Source of the DNA: Microbacterium sp. SORGH_AS_1204
GTDB lineage: Bacteria > Actinomycetota > Actinomycetes > Actinomycetales > Microbacteriaceae
Length of the DNA stretch: 64,000 nt
Direction of reading: 5' to 3'
NCBI RefSeq assembly: GCF_030818935.1
Contig: NZ_JAUTBD010000001.1
Location: 3,596,001 to 3,660,000, forward strand
The translations under genes were made by a program, and so were the position numbers. Positions 45,737-56,529 of this stretch are shown here, piece after piece; position 1 is the stretch's first letter; each line of letters begins with the position of its first letter. The notes beneath the pieces are model-generated. The model was not told where the DNA came from. It did not search any database and saw only the letters and a program-made list of their open reading frames with translations.

Positions 45737-46384
45737 CTACAGCTCGACCACGTTCCCCGCCGGCGTGCGGAGCGTCAGCCGGAAGGCCGACTGCTCGCCC
45801 GCCACGACCTCGGCGACGCCGTCGCCCAATCCGAGGGTGTTCAGGATGCCGGTCAGAGGCGCCGGGTCGGGCTCGGTGCGCACGAACGACACGAGCTCGA
45901 TCGTCGGGATGTCGCTCAGGCCGGGCTGGGGCGTGTGCCCCCAGTCGATGAGGAACGGGACGTCGATGCGGTGATGCTCACCGCGCGTCAGGCGCCACTC
46001 GAGAAGGATGCCATCGGGCGTGCGCCGCGACAGGTCGCTGACATCGCCCGGGTCGTAGCCGCGCGCCCGGGCGGCGGCGACGGTCGCGTCGATGTCGGTC
46101 GGGTGCACCGCGTACGCCTGCACGCGCGGCTCGGCGAGCGTATCGATGCCGAACGTCGTCGGCAGCTCGGGCCGAGCGCGGGCGGGGTCGGGGCCGATCA
46201 GTTCGACGTACTGCGGGCCGCGCTCCCCGTCGACCGTGAGGGCGACGAGCGCGTTCGCCGTGCCGGTCGGGTGCGCGCCCCCCGGCGCCGCGACGACGCC
46301 GGTGCGCTCGGCGAACCAGTCGATCAGGCCCGCGAGGTCGGGGCCGGCGATGACGACGTGATCGAGAAGGCGGGGAATGCTCAT
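45737..46384 (-). CDS. Glyoxalase-like VOC protein
   Basis: A 215-residue protein with the glyoxalase-like fold: LLDHVVIAGPDLAGLIDWFA with the first metal-ligand His, VELIGPDP with Glu, and RIDVPFLIDWGHTP, a segment typical of the glyoxalase_3 family. The C-terminus repeats a VOC half (RLTLRTPAGNVVEL). It is the last gene of the eight-gene leftward operon; its start overlaps the preceding stop. A role in rearranging or detoxifying a reaction product is likely but unproven. Confidence 0.8.
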   Translation of the reverse strand: MSIPRLLDHVVIAGPDLAGLIDWFAERTGVVAAPGGAHPTGTANALVALTVDGERGPQYVELIGPDPARARPELPTTFGIDTLAEPRVQAYAVHPTDIDATVAAARARGYDPGDVSDLSRRTPDGILLEWRLTRGEHHRIDVPFLIDWGHTPQPGLSDIPTIELVSFVRTEPDPAPLTGILNTLGLGDGVAEVVAGEQSAFRLTLRTPAGNVVEL

Positions 46385-47004
46385 GACCGTCCTTGCTGTC
46401 GGGAGGGGACTTCGGGCTCGCCGAGCGACAGCATCAGCCGGTTCGCCCAGTTGAAGAAGGCGGCCCCGCCGATGACGTCGACGATGTCGGCGTCATCCAG
46501 GCCCGCCGCGCGCAGCCGCGCGATGTCGGTCTCGTCGAACGCCAGCGGGGTGTCGGCGAGGGCGACGGACGCCGCGACCACCGCGTTCCACCGCTCGTCG
46601 CCGAGGTCGGCATCCACCCCCTCGTCGAGCAGGCGCTGCACGTCGTCTTCGCGTCCGGATTCGCGGGTGGCGGAGGCCGCGTGCACCGAGGCGCAGAAGA
46701 CGCAGCCGTTGCGGCGCGAGGTGGCGGCCGCCGCGAGCTCGCGTTCGGCCCGACCGATGCCGCCGTCGACGTTGTAGAAGATGTCGAGATCGGTGAGCGT
46801 GCGGGCGCGGAGCGCCTCAGCATCGCGCGCGAGCAGGCGGAAGTAGGGCATCTTCGCGCGGACCGGCTCGATCAGGGCGTCGCGCTGCACGTCGGTCAGC
46901 GCGTCTTCGGCGACGGGCAGCAGCCACGGCACCCAGCCGAGGCCGCTCTGGGTGAAAGCCTCCGGGCGAGCGAGGTCGGGGTACTCGGTGACGGTGTCGG
47001 TCAT
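46381..47004 (-). CDS. AhpD-like alkylhydroperoxidase-domain protein (Avi_7169-type)
   Basis: A 207-residue protein. The AhpD-type redox motif is complete: ELAAAATSRRNGCVFCASVH, with Glu, CxxC and His. From memory it fits the uncharacterised Avi_7169-type family, whose genes accompany a CMD protein, a luciferase-like monooxygenase and a peptide-type ABC importer, exactly as here. It may reduce a hydroperoxide or disulphide arising from the flavin reaction. It lies one base after the CMD gene and overlaps the glyoxalase-like gene. Confidence 0.82.
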   Translation of the reverse strand: MTDTVTEYPDLARPEAFTQSGLGWVPWLLPVAEDALTDVQRDALIEPVRAKMPYFRLLARDAEALRARTLTDLDIFYNVDGGIGRAERELAAAATSRRNGCVFCASVHAASATRESGREDDVQRLLDEGVDADLGDERWNAVVAASVALADTPLAFDETDIARLRAAGLDDADIVDVIGGAAFFNWANRLMLSLGEPEVPSRQQGRS

Positions 47005-47005
47005 C

Positions 47006-47644
47006 TCAGACTCCTTCGGCGATCGAGGTGTGAACGGCGGACGTCGACGCGGGAGCCGCGGCGAGCACGCGCAGCCCCCACGCGAGACGTAGCTGGAAGG
47101 TCAGGAACGCGACGAGCTGAGACAGCGAGACGATGGCATCCGGACTCCACCCGGCATCCACGAGGCTCTTCAATGCGTCGGGACGCGCTTCGCGCGGGCG
47201 CACGACCAGCAGATGCGCGTGCGCGAGGGCCGCGGACAGACGGATGCCGAGACCCTCGGTCACGCCGGCTTCAGGGCTCCACCGCGTACCGTCGGTGGAC
47301 TCGGCCGCGAGGCCCGGCTCGCGGTACTGGCCGAACGGGCCCGGGGCGCTCGCCGCGGCCGCGGCCTCGGTCACGACGGGGACGAGCTCCGCCGCCTCGT
47401 CGCCGAGCAGGTCGCCGTAGAACTCCGTCGCGGCGGCGAAGCGGTGCAGCGTCGAGACGAACAGCGCGACGGCGTAGCGCTCCGCGAGGGAGAAGTCGCC
47501 CGGGACGGCCGGTTCAAGGAGGGCCTCGAAGCTGCGTTGTGCGTTCTCGCGCGCCTGCGGGCGGCGGGAGCGCACGGTGTCGAGCGCGTCGCCCGGACGG
47601 ATGCCGGCGAGCAGATCGACGATGTCGGCGGATGGCGTGCTCAT
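47006..47644 (-). CDS. CMD-domain protein (Avi_7170-type)
   Basis: A 212-residue helical protein whose ATG overlaps the monooxygenase stop. The carboxymuconolactone-decarboxylase-like core (FSLAERYAVALFVSTLHRFA and ATEFYGDLL) lacks the CxxC pair found in its neighbour, so it is probably not a peroxidase by itself. The C-terminal half contains SLVDAGWSPDAIVSLSQLVA, a typical CMD helix pair. It may form a complex with the AhpD-like protein. Context matches the Avi_7170-type family as I remember it. Confidence 0.8.
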   Translation of the reverse strand: MSTPSADIVDLLAGIRPGDALDTVRSRRPQARENAQRSFEALLEPAVPGDFSLAERYAVALFVSTLHRFAAATEFYGDLLGDEAAELVPVVTEAAAAASAPGPFGQYREPGLAAESTDGTRWSPEAGVTEGLGIRLSAALAHAHLLVVRPREARPDALKSLVDAGWSPDAIVSLSQLVAFLTFQLRLAWGLRVLAAAPASTSAVHTSIAEGV

Positions 47645-48707
47645 GCGGGTCCTTCCACGGAGGTGGTGGCGAGCGAATGGTGGGCGTGGCGCAGGGCGTC
47701 GGCGGCATCCGGTCCGACATCGAAACCGAGTCGGGGCGCGACCTCCGCGGCCAACAGCTCCAACGAGCGCAGGGTCAGCTCGTGGGGCGCGGCGATCGAA
47801 TGCACCTGGAACGACACGTCGCTGACGGCGGCGAGCGTCTCGTCGGCCGACAGAGAGGCCACGACCTCGTCGATCGTGCCGACGTGGGTGTCGGTCAGCC
47901 GTGCGAGCTCGTCGAGCCCGACCCCGTCGGTGTCGATGCCGAGCACTGTGCGCGCGAGGTGGCGCAGGCCATCGCCGGCCAGCTCGAGCGCGCGGGTGCG
48001 GTTCTCGGGGTCGACGACCAGAGCGGTGCGCGAGGCGAGCACGCGCACGGGTGCGCCGGAGGGCAGCGCCTGCGTGTAGGCCGCGATGATCGGCAGCTGC
48101 AGGTCGTGCAGGGGAGCCGCGGGTGCCTCGGGGCTGCGCGGCTGCGTGCGCGAGAGCAGCAGCCCGTCGCCGCGCACGCCCGCACGGCGACCGCCGTCGA
48201 CCGAGAACGTCGCCTGCCAGATGCGCGCCGACAGGTCGCCGCCGCTCGGATACAGCCGGGAGTCGGATCCCCGGATGCCGCGCCCCTCGAGCGCGTCGAG
48301 CAGCACGTCGAAGTGGTCGGCGAAGATCTCGCGGCGGCGGTCGGACTCGCGCCCGAACGCGGCGAACGACGCCGGAGTGCCGCCCGTGGCGAGACCCAGC
48401 TGCACGCGACCGCCGCTGAGCTGGTCGAGCACGGTGGCGTCTTCGGCGACGCGGAGCGGGTCGTCGAGCGGCAGGGTCACCACCCCGGTCGCCAGCGCGA
48501 TGCGGCTCGTGCGCTCGGCCGCGGCGGCCAGGAGCACGAACGGAGACGGCAGCCCTCCCTCGGTCTCGCCGAAGTGGTGCTGCGCGAGCCAGGCCGAGGC
48601 GAAGCCGTTGCGTTCCGCGTGCGCGATCTGCTCGACCGCGAAACGGTAGCGGTCGGCTGCGGACGCGGTCTCGAGCACGCGGCTGAAGAATCCGAGGCGG
48701 GGGCCGG

Positions 48708-48711
<4 letters not shown>
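47641..48711 (-). CDS. Luciferase-like flavin monooxygenase (KPN_01858-type)
   Basis: A 356-residue TIM-barrel protein of the bacterial luciferase family: AERNGFASAWLAQHHFGETE, ALATGVVTLPLDDPLRVAED, LDQLSGGRVQLGLATGG. Members use FMNH2 and oxygen to attack carbon-sulphur, carbon-nitrogen or carbon-carbon bonds. This subtype, KPN_01858-like from memory, has no established substrate. It is translated in an operon with an ABC importer (upstream) and CMD/AhpD-like proteins (downstream). No flavin reductase gene is seen, so FMNH2 must come from elsewhere. Confidence 0.85.
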
Positions 48712-50389
<1,678 letters not shown>

Positions 50390-50393
<4 letters not shown>

Positions 50394-51259
50394 GCGGCAT
50401 CCCCTCCCCGAAGGGCTTGGCTCAAACGGTTGGTCGACAGCACCACGGCAACGACGACCAGGCCGGGCAGCACCGTGAGCCACCACGCGGTGGCGACGTA
50501 GTTGCGGCCCTCGGCGATGAGCAGACCCCACTCGGGCGTCGGCGGCGGCGCCCCGTAGCCGAGGAAGCCCAGGGTGGAGATCTGCAGGATGGCGGAGCCG
50601 AACTGCAGCGCGGCGAGGGCGATCACCGGCGTCAGCGAGTTGGGCAGGATGTGCCGCCACAGCACTCCGAAGAACGTGCCGCCCGAGCCGTACGCCGCCT
50701 CGACGAAATCGGTGACGCGCACGCTCACCACCCGCGAACGCGCGAGCCGGGCGAAGACGGCGATCGAGGTGACCCCGACCGCGATGGCGGCGCTCGTGGT
50801 GCCGAACCCGAGCAGGATGACGACCGCGAGCGAGAGCAGCAGCGCGGGGATCGCGAGCAGCACGTCGACGATGCGCATGAGCGTCTCGTCGACGGCGCCG
50901 CGGATCGCCCCGGCAGCCAGACCCACGGCCGTGCCGACCACCAGGCCCACGAGCACCGCGATGAGGGCGCCGATGATCGACTGCGAGGCGCCGTAGACGA
51001 CGCGCGCGTAGAGGTCGCGGCCGGTCGCGTCGGTGCCGAACCAGTGCTCGGCGCTCGGCGGCTGCAGCGCGAGCGCCGCGGTCTCGGTCGGGCTCTGGGT
51101 GGTGAACAGGCCCGGGAACACCGCCCACAGCAGGGCGATGACCACGACGAGCGCGGGGACGACGAATCCGACGCGAGACCGCAGATCACGCCACCGGATG
51201 CGGCCCGTGCCGGTTCCGGTGACGACATCGCGGTCGGCCACGGGGGACGAGACGGTCAT
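50390..51259 (-). CDS. Peptide-type ABC permease (DppC-like), leftward operon
   Basis: A 289-residue protein starting at the ATG at 51259, overlapping the preceding stop. It has the first membrane helix at about 30-52 (VGFVVPALVVVIALLWAVFP), SAEHWFGTDATGRDLYARVV, the coupling loop VTDFVEAAYGSGGTFFGVLW and LGFLGYGAPPPTPEWGLLIA. Subfamily features match the second permease of dipeptide/nickel importers. Confidence 0.92.
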
Positions 51260-52290
51260 ACGGTGCCTCCACGGGACAGATCGCGGGTGGGACCGCCCAC
51301 TTCGGCGTCCACGAGCTCGTCGACGGCGCGTTCGGTGGCATCCGTCGCGTCCCTCCGGGTGGAGGACGCGGTGCGCAGCCGCGCGTCGAGCACCGGGTAG
51401 AGCAGGTCGACCAGGAGGTTGATCACGACGAACGCGACCGTCGAGATCACCACGACCGCCAGCAGAACGGGGGTGTCGCGGTCGGCGACGGCCTGCGCCG
51501 TCAGCTGCCCGACGCCGGCGCGGGCGAACACGGTCTCGGTGACCACCGCCCCACCGACGAGCTCGCCGAACAGCAGGCCGGCCATCGTCAGGGTGGGTAG
51601 CAGGGCGTTCCGGGCGACGTTGCGCCACAGCAGCCACGACGTGCTCGCGCCGCGCGCGCGAACCACCGTGACGAACGGCTGCTCGCGCACCTCGTCGATC
51701 GAGCGCATGAGCACCTGCGCCAGAGGGGCGGCGATCGGGATCGCCAGGGTGATGACGGGCAGGATCAATGCCTGCGCCGGATTCGCGCCGATGACGGGCA
51801 CGAGCCCGAGACGGAACGAGAAGACCTGGATGAGGATGATCCCGATCCAGAACACCGGCAGCGACACGAAAAGCGGAGGGATGCCGCGGAACACGCGCCG
51901 GAGCCACCGGCCGCCCCCGTAGGTCGCGGTGAACGCGATGGTCACCGCGAGCACGACCGCCAGGGCGAGCCCCAGCACGGCGAGGGTCAGGGTGGGCGGC
52001 AGGGCGGTGACGATGAGATCGGACACCGCCGCGCCGCTGGCCACCGAGTACCCGAAGTCGCCCGTCACGAAGCCGGCGATCGAGCGCACGTACTGCACGA
52101 TCAGCGGCTGGTCGGCGCCCAATGACTGCCGGATCGCCTCGATCTGGTCGGGCGTCAAGCCGAGCTCGGGACTGCCGTAGCGGGCGAGCACGGCATCGCC
52201 CGGCAGCGCGGCCAGCAGCAGATAGGCCGCCGTGTAGGCCAGGACCAGCACGAGGACGGCCTGACCTACACGACGAACGACGTACGACAT
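51256..52290 (-). CDS. Peptide-type ABC permease (DppB-like), leftward operon
   Basis: The product is 344 residues and carries the DppB-type N-terminus (YLLLAALPGDAVLARYG, QSLGADQPLIVQYVR, GDFGYSV), six membrane segments and the coupling loop REQPFVTVVRARGASTSWLL. A hydrophilic C-terminal tail of about 40 residues (STRRDATDATERAVDELVDA) is longer than usual. It is 31 bases from the binding-protein gene upstream. Confidence 0.92.
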   Translation of the reverse strand: MSYVVRRVGQAVLVLVLAYTAAYLLLAALPGDAVLARYGSPELGLTPDQIEAIRQSLGADQPLIVQYVRSIAGFVTGDFGYSVASGAAVSDLIVTALPPTLTLAVLGLALAVVLAVTIAFTATYGGGRWLRRVFRGIPPLFVSLPVFWIGIILIQVFSFRLGLVPVIGANPAQALILPVITLAIPIAAPLAQVLMRSIDEVREQPFVTVVRARGASTSWLLWRNVARNALLPTLTMAGLLFGELVGGAVVTETVFARAGVGQLTAQAVADRDTPVLLAVVVISTVAFVVINLLVDLLYPVLDARLRTASSTRRDATDATERAVDELVDAEVGGPTRDLSRGGTV

Positions 52291-52321
52291 GGATTCTCCG
52301 TGAACCGGGTTCGCCCCGGAC

Positions 52322-53974
52322 TCAGCCCGCGAGCCAGGTCGAGTAGAACGACGGGCGTCCGACCGACTCGGTGTCGAAACCCTGCACCTTCGCGGTGAGG
52401 CCGAACACCTGCGGCTCCTCGAAGATCGGCAGGATGTAGGCGTTCTCGGCCAGGTACTGCTGCGCGGCCTCGGATGCGGCCTGGCGCTCGGCGGTCGTGG
52501 GCTCCGAGGCGATGGCCGACAGCAGCGTGTCGAGCTGCGGGTCGCCGACCGACCCGTCGGCGGGGTTCAGGTTGAGCAGCGTGTTGCGGTTCTTCGAGAA
52601 GTACTGCGACTTCAGCACATCGAAGTCCGCGCGCCCGACCATCGAGTGATACACCTGGATCGTGCTCTGATCGGTGGACGCCTTCGTCTGCGCGGCCATG
52701 TCGCCCGCGAACAGCGACACCTGGATGCCGATCTTGCCCAGCTGCTCCTGGATCAGCGTCACGACCTCTTTCGAGCGGGGCTGCGGCAGGGCCTCGTTGA
52801 ACGTGAGGGTGAGCTTCTCGCCGTCCTTCGCGCGGATGCCGTCGGCACCGAGCGTCCAGCCGGCCTCGTCGAGCAGGGCGGCGGCCTTCTCGGGGTCGTA
52901 GGTGTAGAACGACGACGTGTCGACGTAGCCCAGGGCGGTCTTCGCGAGCGCGCCGGTGGCCAGCGGATAGTTGGCGGTGAAGAGGGTGTCGACGATCTTC
53001 TGGCGGTCGATGCCCGCGATGATCGCCTGGCGCACGCGCACGTCTTCCAGTCGCGGCTCGCGGAAGCGGAAGCTCAGGCCGTTGTTCACACCGTTGGTGG
53101 CCGCCGCGTGCAGCGACAGCGAGCCGCCGGCGAACTGCGCCTCGTCGGGGGCGGGGATGTTGCGGGCGACGTCGGCCTGACCCGCGACGACCGTGCCGAC
53201 GCGAACGCTGTTCTCGGCGGCGACGATGTAGTCGATGCCCTCGAGGTAGGCGGGGCCTTGGTGCGCCAGCGACGGGGGAGCCCAGTTGTAGTCCGCGCGC
53301 GCGGTGACGCTGGTCTGCGTGCTGATCTGCTCGTCGGAGATGACGAACGGGCCGCTGCCGATGATCTCTTTCGCGTTGCCGGGACCGAACTCCTCGCTCG
53401 TGCGGTCGAGGCTCGCGTCGGACAGCAGCCCCGAGTTGATGGTCGACACCGCCTGCGCGAAGCCGGGCGAGGGGGCGGTGAAACGGAAGACGACGGTGTC
53501 GTCGTCGACGACCTCGCCGCCGCCGTAGTTGTTGATGGCCTCGGAGACGGGCAGGGCGCGGTCTTTGTCGCCCTTGCCGTAGAGGTCGATGTTCTTGACG
53601 ACGTTGGCGGCGGTGAGCGGCGTTCCGTCGGAGTAGGTGACGTCGGTGCGCAGGTCGAAGGTGTACTCGGTGGCGTCGGCGTTGACCGAGTAGTCGGTGG
53701 CGATCCACGGCTCGAGCTCGAGCGTCTCGGGGTTCTGGTACAGCAGTCGGTCGGTGATGTTGTTGACGATGCCGCCGTTGGGGTAGAAGCCCGCGGACGG
53801 CGGGTACAGCGTCGTCCAGGTCTGCGGTTCCAGATAGGTGAGGGTGCCGCCGCTGACGGGTTCGGTGCCGGCGTCGGGGCCCGTCGACGGCGCGGTCGCC
53901 GAGCACCCGGCGAGGAGGGCGACCACGGCGAGGGCCGAGACCGAGGGGACGGCTATACGGGTGAGTCGGGACAT
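52322..53974 (-). CDS. Peptide-type ABC substrate-binding lipoprotein (KPN_01854-type)
   Basis: The ATG at 53974 with CTGGAG upstream gives 550 residues; the longer frame has no signal peptide. The signal peptide ends in lipobox LAGC at about residue 24. The mature family-5 binding protein begins EPVSGGTLTYLEPQTWTTLY and has TEYTFDLRTDVTYSDGTPLT and VRQAIIAGIDRQKIVDTLF. By context it matches the KPN_01854-type family found with KPN_01858-type monooxygenases. First gene of the leftward operon, so its promoter lies in the 300-base divergent spacer. Confidence 0.92.
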   Translation of the reverse strand: MSRLTRIAVPSVSALAVVALLAGCSATAPSTGPDAGTEPVSGGTLTYLEPQTWTTLYPPSAGFYPNGGIVNNITDRLLYQNPETLELEPWIATDYSVNADATEYTFDLRTDVTYSDGTPLTAANVVKNIDLYGKGDKDRALPVSEAINNYGGGEVVDDDTVVFRFTAPSPGFAQAVSTINSGLLSDASLDRTSEEFGPGNAKEIIGSGPFVISDEQISTQTSVTARADYNWAPPSLAHQGPAYLEGIDYIVAAENSVRVGTVVAGQADVARNIPAPDEAQFAGGSLSLHAAATNGVNNGLSFRFREPRLEDVRVRQAIIAGIDRQKIVDTLFTANYPLATGALAKTALGYVDTSSFYTYDPEKAAALLDEAGWTLGADGIRAKDGEKLTLTFNEALPQPRSKEVVTLIQEQLGKIGIQVSLFAGDMAAQTKASTDQSTIQVYHSMVGRADFDVLKSQYFSKNRNTLLNLNPADGSVGDPQLDTLLSAIASEPTTAERQAASEAAQQYLAENAYILPIFEEPQVFGLTAKVQGFDTESVGRPSFYSTWLAG

Positions 53975-54274
53975 GTGAACTCCAGGAGGGCGCCGCGGTG
54001 CGGCGTGCGAGACAGGATGTCCCCACCCCACCACGACGACGGGTCGGTGCTCCAACCGACGGTCACGATTCGTCATGACGCGAGAGGAGGCCCTCGCGCG
54101 CACATTCCGGCCGGATCGGGAGGGTGTTCACGGAGCCGGCGCGCGCAAGTGCGCTGCGGAAGATGACGCTTCTTGACGGTGGGTTACGCACCTTGACCTC
54201 ACGTGACGACGCGCCGTCGCCGCCCGTCGCCGTCCCCTAGCGTCTTGGCTCACCCGACCCCTCGAAGGATGCCC
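53975..54274. other. Divergent promoter region of the two flavin-enzyme operons
   Basis: No gene fits here. Possible elements are GTCACGATTCGTCATGAC (about 54061-54078, imperfect palindrome) and a pair of TTGAC motifs (about 54172 and 54193), the second followed by CTCACGTGACG containing CACGTGA. No regulator gene is present in either operon within the window. Shared control of both operons from this spacer is plausible. Confidence 0.4.
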
Positions 54275-55219
54275 GTGAGCCTCGCCCCGCCCTCCGCCCT
54301 GCCCGATTCGTCCGTGGCCGACCGCCTCGTCATCGCCGGTCGCCGCGTGTCGCGCGTCGCCTTCGGCGGTGCGCGGCTCACCGCGGGCGACGGATGGGGT
54401 GTGCCGCGCGACCGGGAGGTGCCCCGTGGGATCCTCCGCGCCGCCCTGGAGGCGGGCATCGATCACATCGACACCGCCGACGCGCTCGGCCCGGCCGTGA
54501 GCGAACAGATCATCGGCGACGTGGTCGGCGACCGCGACGACGTCCTGGTGGCCACGAAGGTCGGGATGCTGCGCCCGGGACCGGGCGAATGGGGTGTGCT
54601 CGGCCGGCCCGACTACCTCCGCCAGCAGGTGCACGCGAGCCTGTCCCGGCTGCGCCGCGAACGGATCGACCTCGTCTACCTCCACCGCATCGACCCCGAC
54701 TACCCTCTCGCCGACCAGCTCGGCGCCCTCCAGCAGCTGCGGACGCAGGGTCTCATCGGGCACATCGGTGTCAGCCAGCCCACCGCATCCCAGCTCGAAG
54801 AGGTGCTCCTTCTCGAGCCCGATCTCGCCGCCGTGCAGAGCCTGTACAACGTCGCCGCCCGGCACGACGCAGAACTGGCCCGCACGCTCGAGGTGCGCGG
54901 CATCCCGTTCCTGGCCTACTGGCCGCTGCTCGGACGGGGTATCGCCGCGGCCCGCCACCGAGCGCTCTTCGAGGGCCTGGCGTCGATCGGGGGTCCGCTC
55001 GGCCTCGACGGCGCGCAGGTCGCGCTCGCCTGGATCTTCTCGACCCTGCCGGGAGCCGGGGCCGTCGTGGGCAGCCGCTCGGCCGCACACCTGCGCGCGA
55101 ATGCGCGCGCCGCCCGGCTGCGCCTCGACGTCGAGAACCTCGCTCGGGTGACCGCGCTCGTGGACGACGTGCTCGGTGACACCGTGTTCGACCCCCGCAC
55201 CTCGAAGGACGACGAATGA
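54275..55219 (+). CDS. Aldo/keto reductase-family protein lacking the catalytic Tyr
   Basis: I choose the GTG at 54275, five bases after AGGA (an ATG at 54269 overlaps that site); 314 residues. The (beta/alpha)8 AKR fold is clear: VSRVAFGGARLTAG, LEAGIDHIDTADALGPAVSE, VLVATKVGML with Lys, and IDLVYLHRIDPDYP with His. The Tyr that normally follows Asp as DTAxxYG is Leu here (DTADALG), so one of the four catalytic residues is missing. It may have a changed reaction or only bind a cofactor. First gene of the rightward operon, overlapping the M20 gene. Confidence 0.83.
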   Translation: MSLAPPSALPDSSVADRLVIAGRRVSRVAFGGARLTAGDGWGVPRDREVPRGILRAALEAGIDHIDTADALGPAVSEQIIGDVVGDRDDVLVATKVGMLRPGPGEWGVLGRPDYLRQQVHASLSRLRRERIDLVYLHRIDPDYPLADQLGALQQLRTQGLIGHIGVSQPTASQLEEVLLLEPDLAAVQSLYNVAARHDAELARTLEVRGIPFLAYWPLLGRGIAAARHRALFEGLASIGGPLGLDGAQVALAWIFSTLPGAGAVVGSRSAAHLRANARAARLRLDVENLARVTALVDDVLGDTVFDPRTSKDDE

Positions 55220-56529
55220 CCACGGCGAAGACCATCGACCCCCTCGACGTCTACACCGACTGGAGTCGCCGCCGTGCCCGTGCGGTCGCGGACGAGACGC
55301 CCCGACGCGACCACCGCGGCGCGGCGCCTGCCGTGCACGCCGCGATCGCGGAGCGCGTCGAGGCCCTGCGCCCCGAGCTCGTCGCCCTGGCGAGCGACCT
55401 GCACGCCCATCCCGAGGTGGGATTCGAGGAGGTGCGCAGCGCCTCCCGCATCGCCGACCTGCTCGACGCGCACGGCGCCGCCGTCGAGCGCTCCGCCTTC
55501 GGCCTTCCGACGGCGTTCCGCGCGACCCGCGGGTCGACCGGGCCGCACTTCGCGGTGGTCGCGGAGTACGACGCGCTCCCCGGCATCGGGCACGCGTGCG
55601 GCCACAACATCATCGCCGCGATCGCGGTCGGCGCCTTCCTGGCGGTTCCGGATGCCATCGGCGACGGGCGCGTGAGCATCATCGGCGCGCCCGCGGAGGA
55701 GAGCGGTGGCGGCAAGGAGCTCATCCTGCGCGCCGGGGGCTTCGACGACGTGGACGCCGCCGGCATGGTGCACCCCTCGACCGGTGACGACGTCAGCCCG
55801 ATCCTCGGCGGAGGCACGAGCGGCGTGCGACGCCTCACCGCGACCTATCACGGCCGTGCCGGACACGCCGCGCTGAGTCCGTACCTCGGATTGAACGCTC
55901 TGGATGCCGTGGTGACGGCGTATCAGTCGATCGCCCTGCTGCGTCAGCACATCCTGCCCGTCGACCGCATCCACGGGATCATCACCGACGGAGGTGCGGC
56001 GGCCAACGTCGTGCCCGAACGCGCGGCGGCGGAGTTCCTCATCCGCTCCGACGACATCGACACCCTCGACGTGCTCGTGGAACGGGTGGTCGGCATCCTC
56101 GAAGCAGCCGCGCTGTCGACGGGAACCCGGCTCGAACTCGATCTCGACTTCGCGCCGCCCTACCTGCCGCTGCGACCCAACGTCGCGTTGACGACCCGAT
56201 GGGCGGCCGCCCTGGAACGACGCGGGCGCGTCGTGCCCCCGCGATCGCGCGTCCCGCGTCAGGGCGGTCCATCGACCGACATGGGGAACGTGAGCTGGTT
56301 CGTCCCGTCGATCCACCCGTCGCTGGGTCTGGGGGGAGCCCCGGGGGTCCTGCCGCACAACGCGGCGTTCGCCGAGACCACCGTGCAGCCGGCGGCGTTC
56401 GACGCGCTCGTGGACGCCGCCATCGCCCTCGCCGGCGCGGCGGCCGATTACCTCGCCGACGAAGACCTGCGCGCGGACGTCGACCGGGAGTTCGCCGCGA
56501 CGGGAGGCCGACGGCGGGTGGGATCGTGA
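55216..56529 (+). CDS. M20-family amidohydrolase/aminoacylase
   Basis: The enzyme is 437 residues. Metal-binding motifs are LASDLHAHPEVGFEE, VVAEYDALPGIGHACGHNII and GAPAEESGGGKELIL; the dimerisation domain follows (ATYHGRAGHAALSPYLGLNA). It resembles the PM20D2/AbgB group, which cleaves N-acyl amino acids or dipeptides. No signal peptide, so cytoplasmic. Flanked by an importer and flavin monooxygenase genes, it could remove an acyl or amino acid group from the imported compound before or after oxidation, as M20 enzymes do in S-modified cysteine salvage operons of Bacillus. Confidence 0.88.
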   Translation: MTTAKTIDPLDVYTDWSRRRARAVADETPRRDHRGAAPAVHAAIAERVEALRPELVALASDLHAHPEVGFEEVRSASRIADLLDAHGAAVERSAFGLPTAFRATRGSTGPHFAVVAEYDALPGIGHACGHNIIAAIAVGAFLAVPDAIGDGRVSIIGAPAEESGGGKELILRAGGFDDVDAAGMVHPSTGDDVSPILGGGTSGVRRLTATYHGRAGHAALSPYLGLNALDAVVTAYQSIALLRQHILPVDRIHGIITDGGAAANVVPERAAAEFLIRSDDIDTLDVLVERVVGILEAAALSTGTRLELDLDFAPPYLPLRPNVALTTRWAAALERRGRVVPPRSRVPRQGGPSTDMGNVSWFVPSIHPSLGLGGAPGVLPHNAAFAETTVQPAAFDALVDAAIALAGAAADYLADEDLRADVDREFAATGGRRRVGS

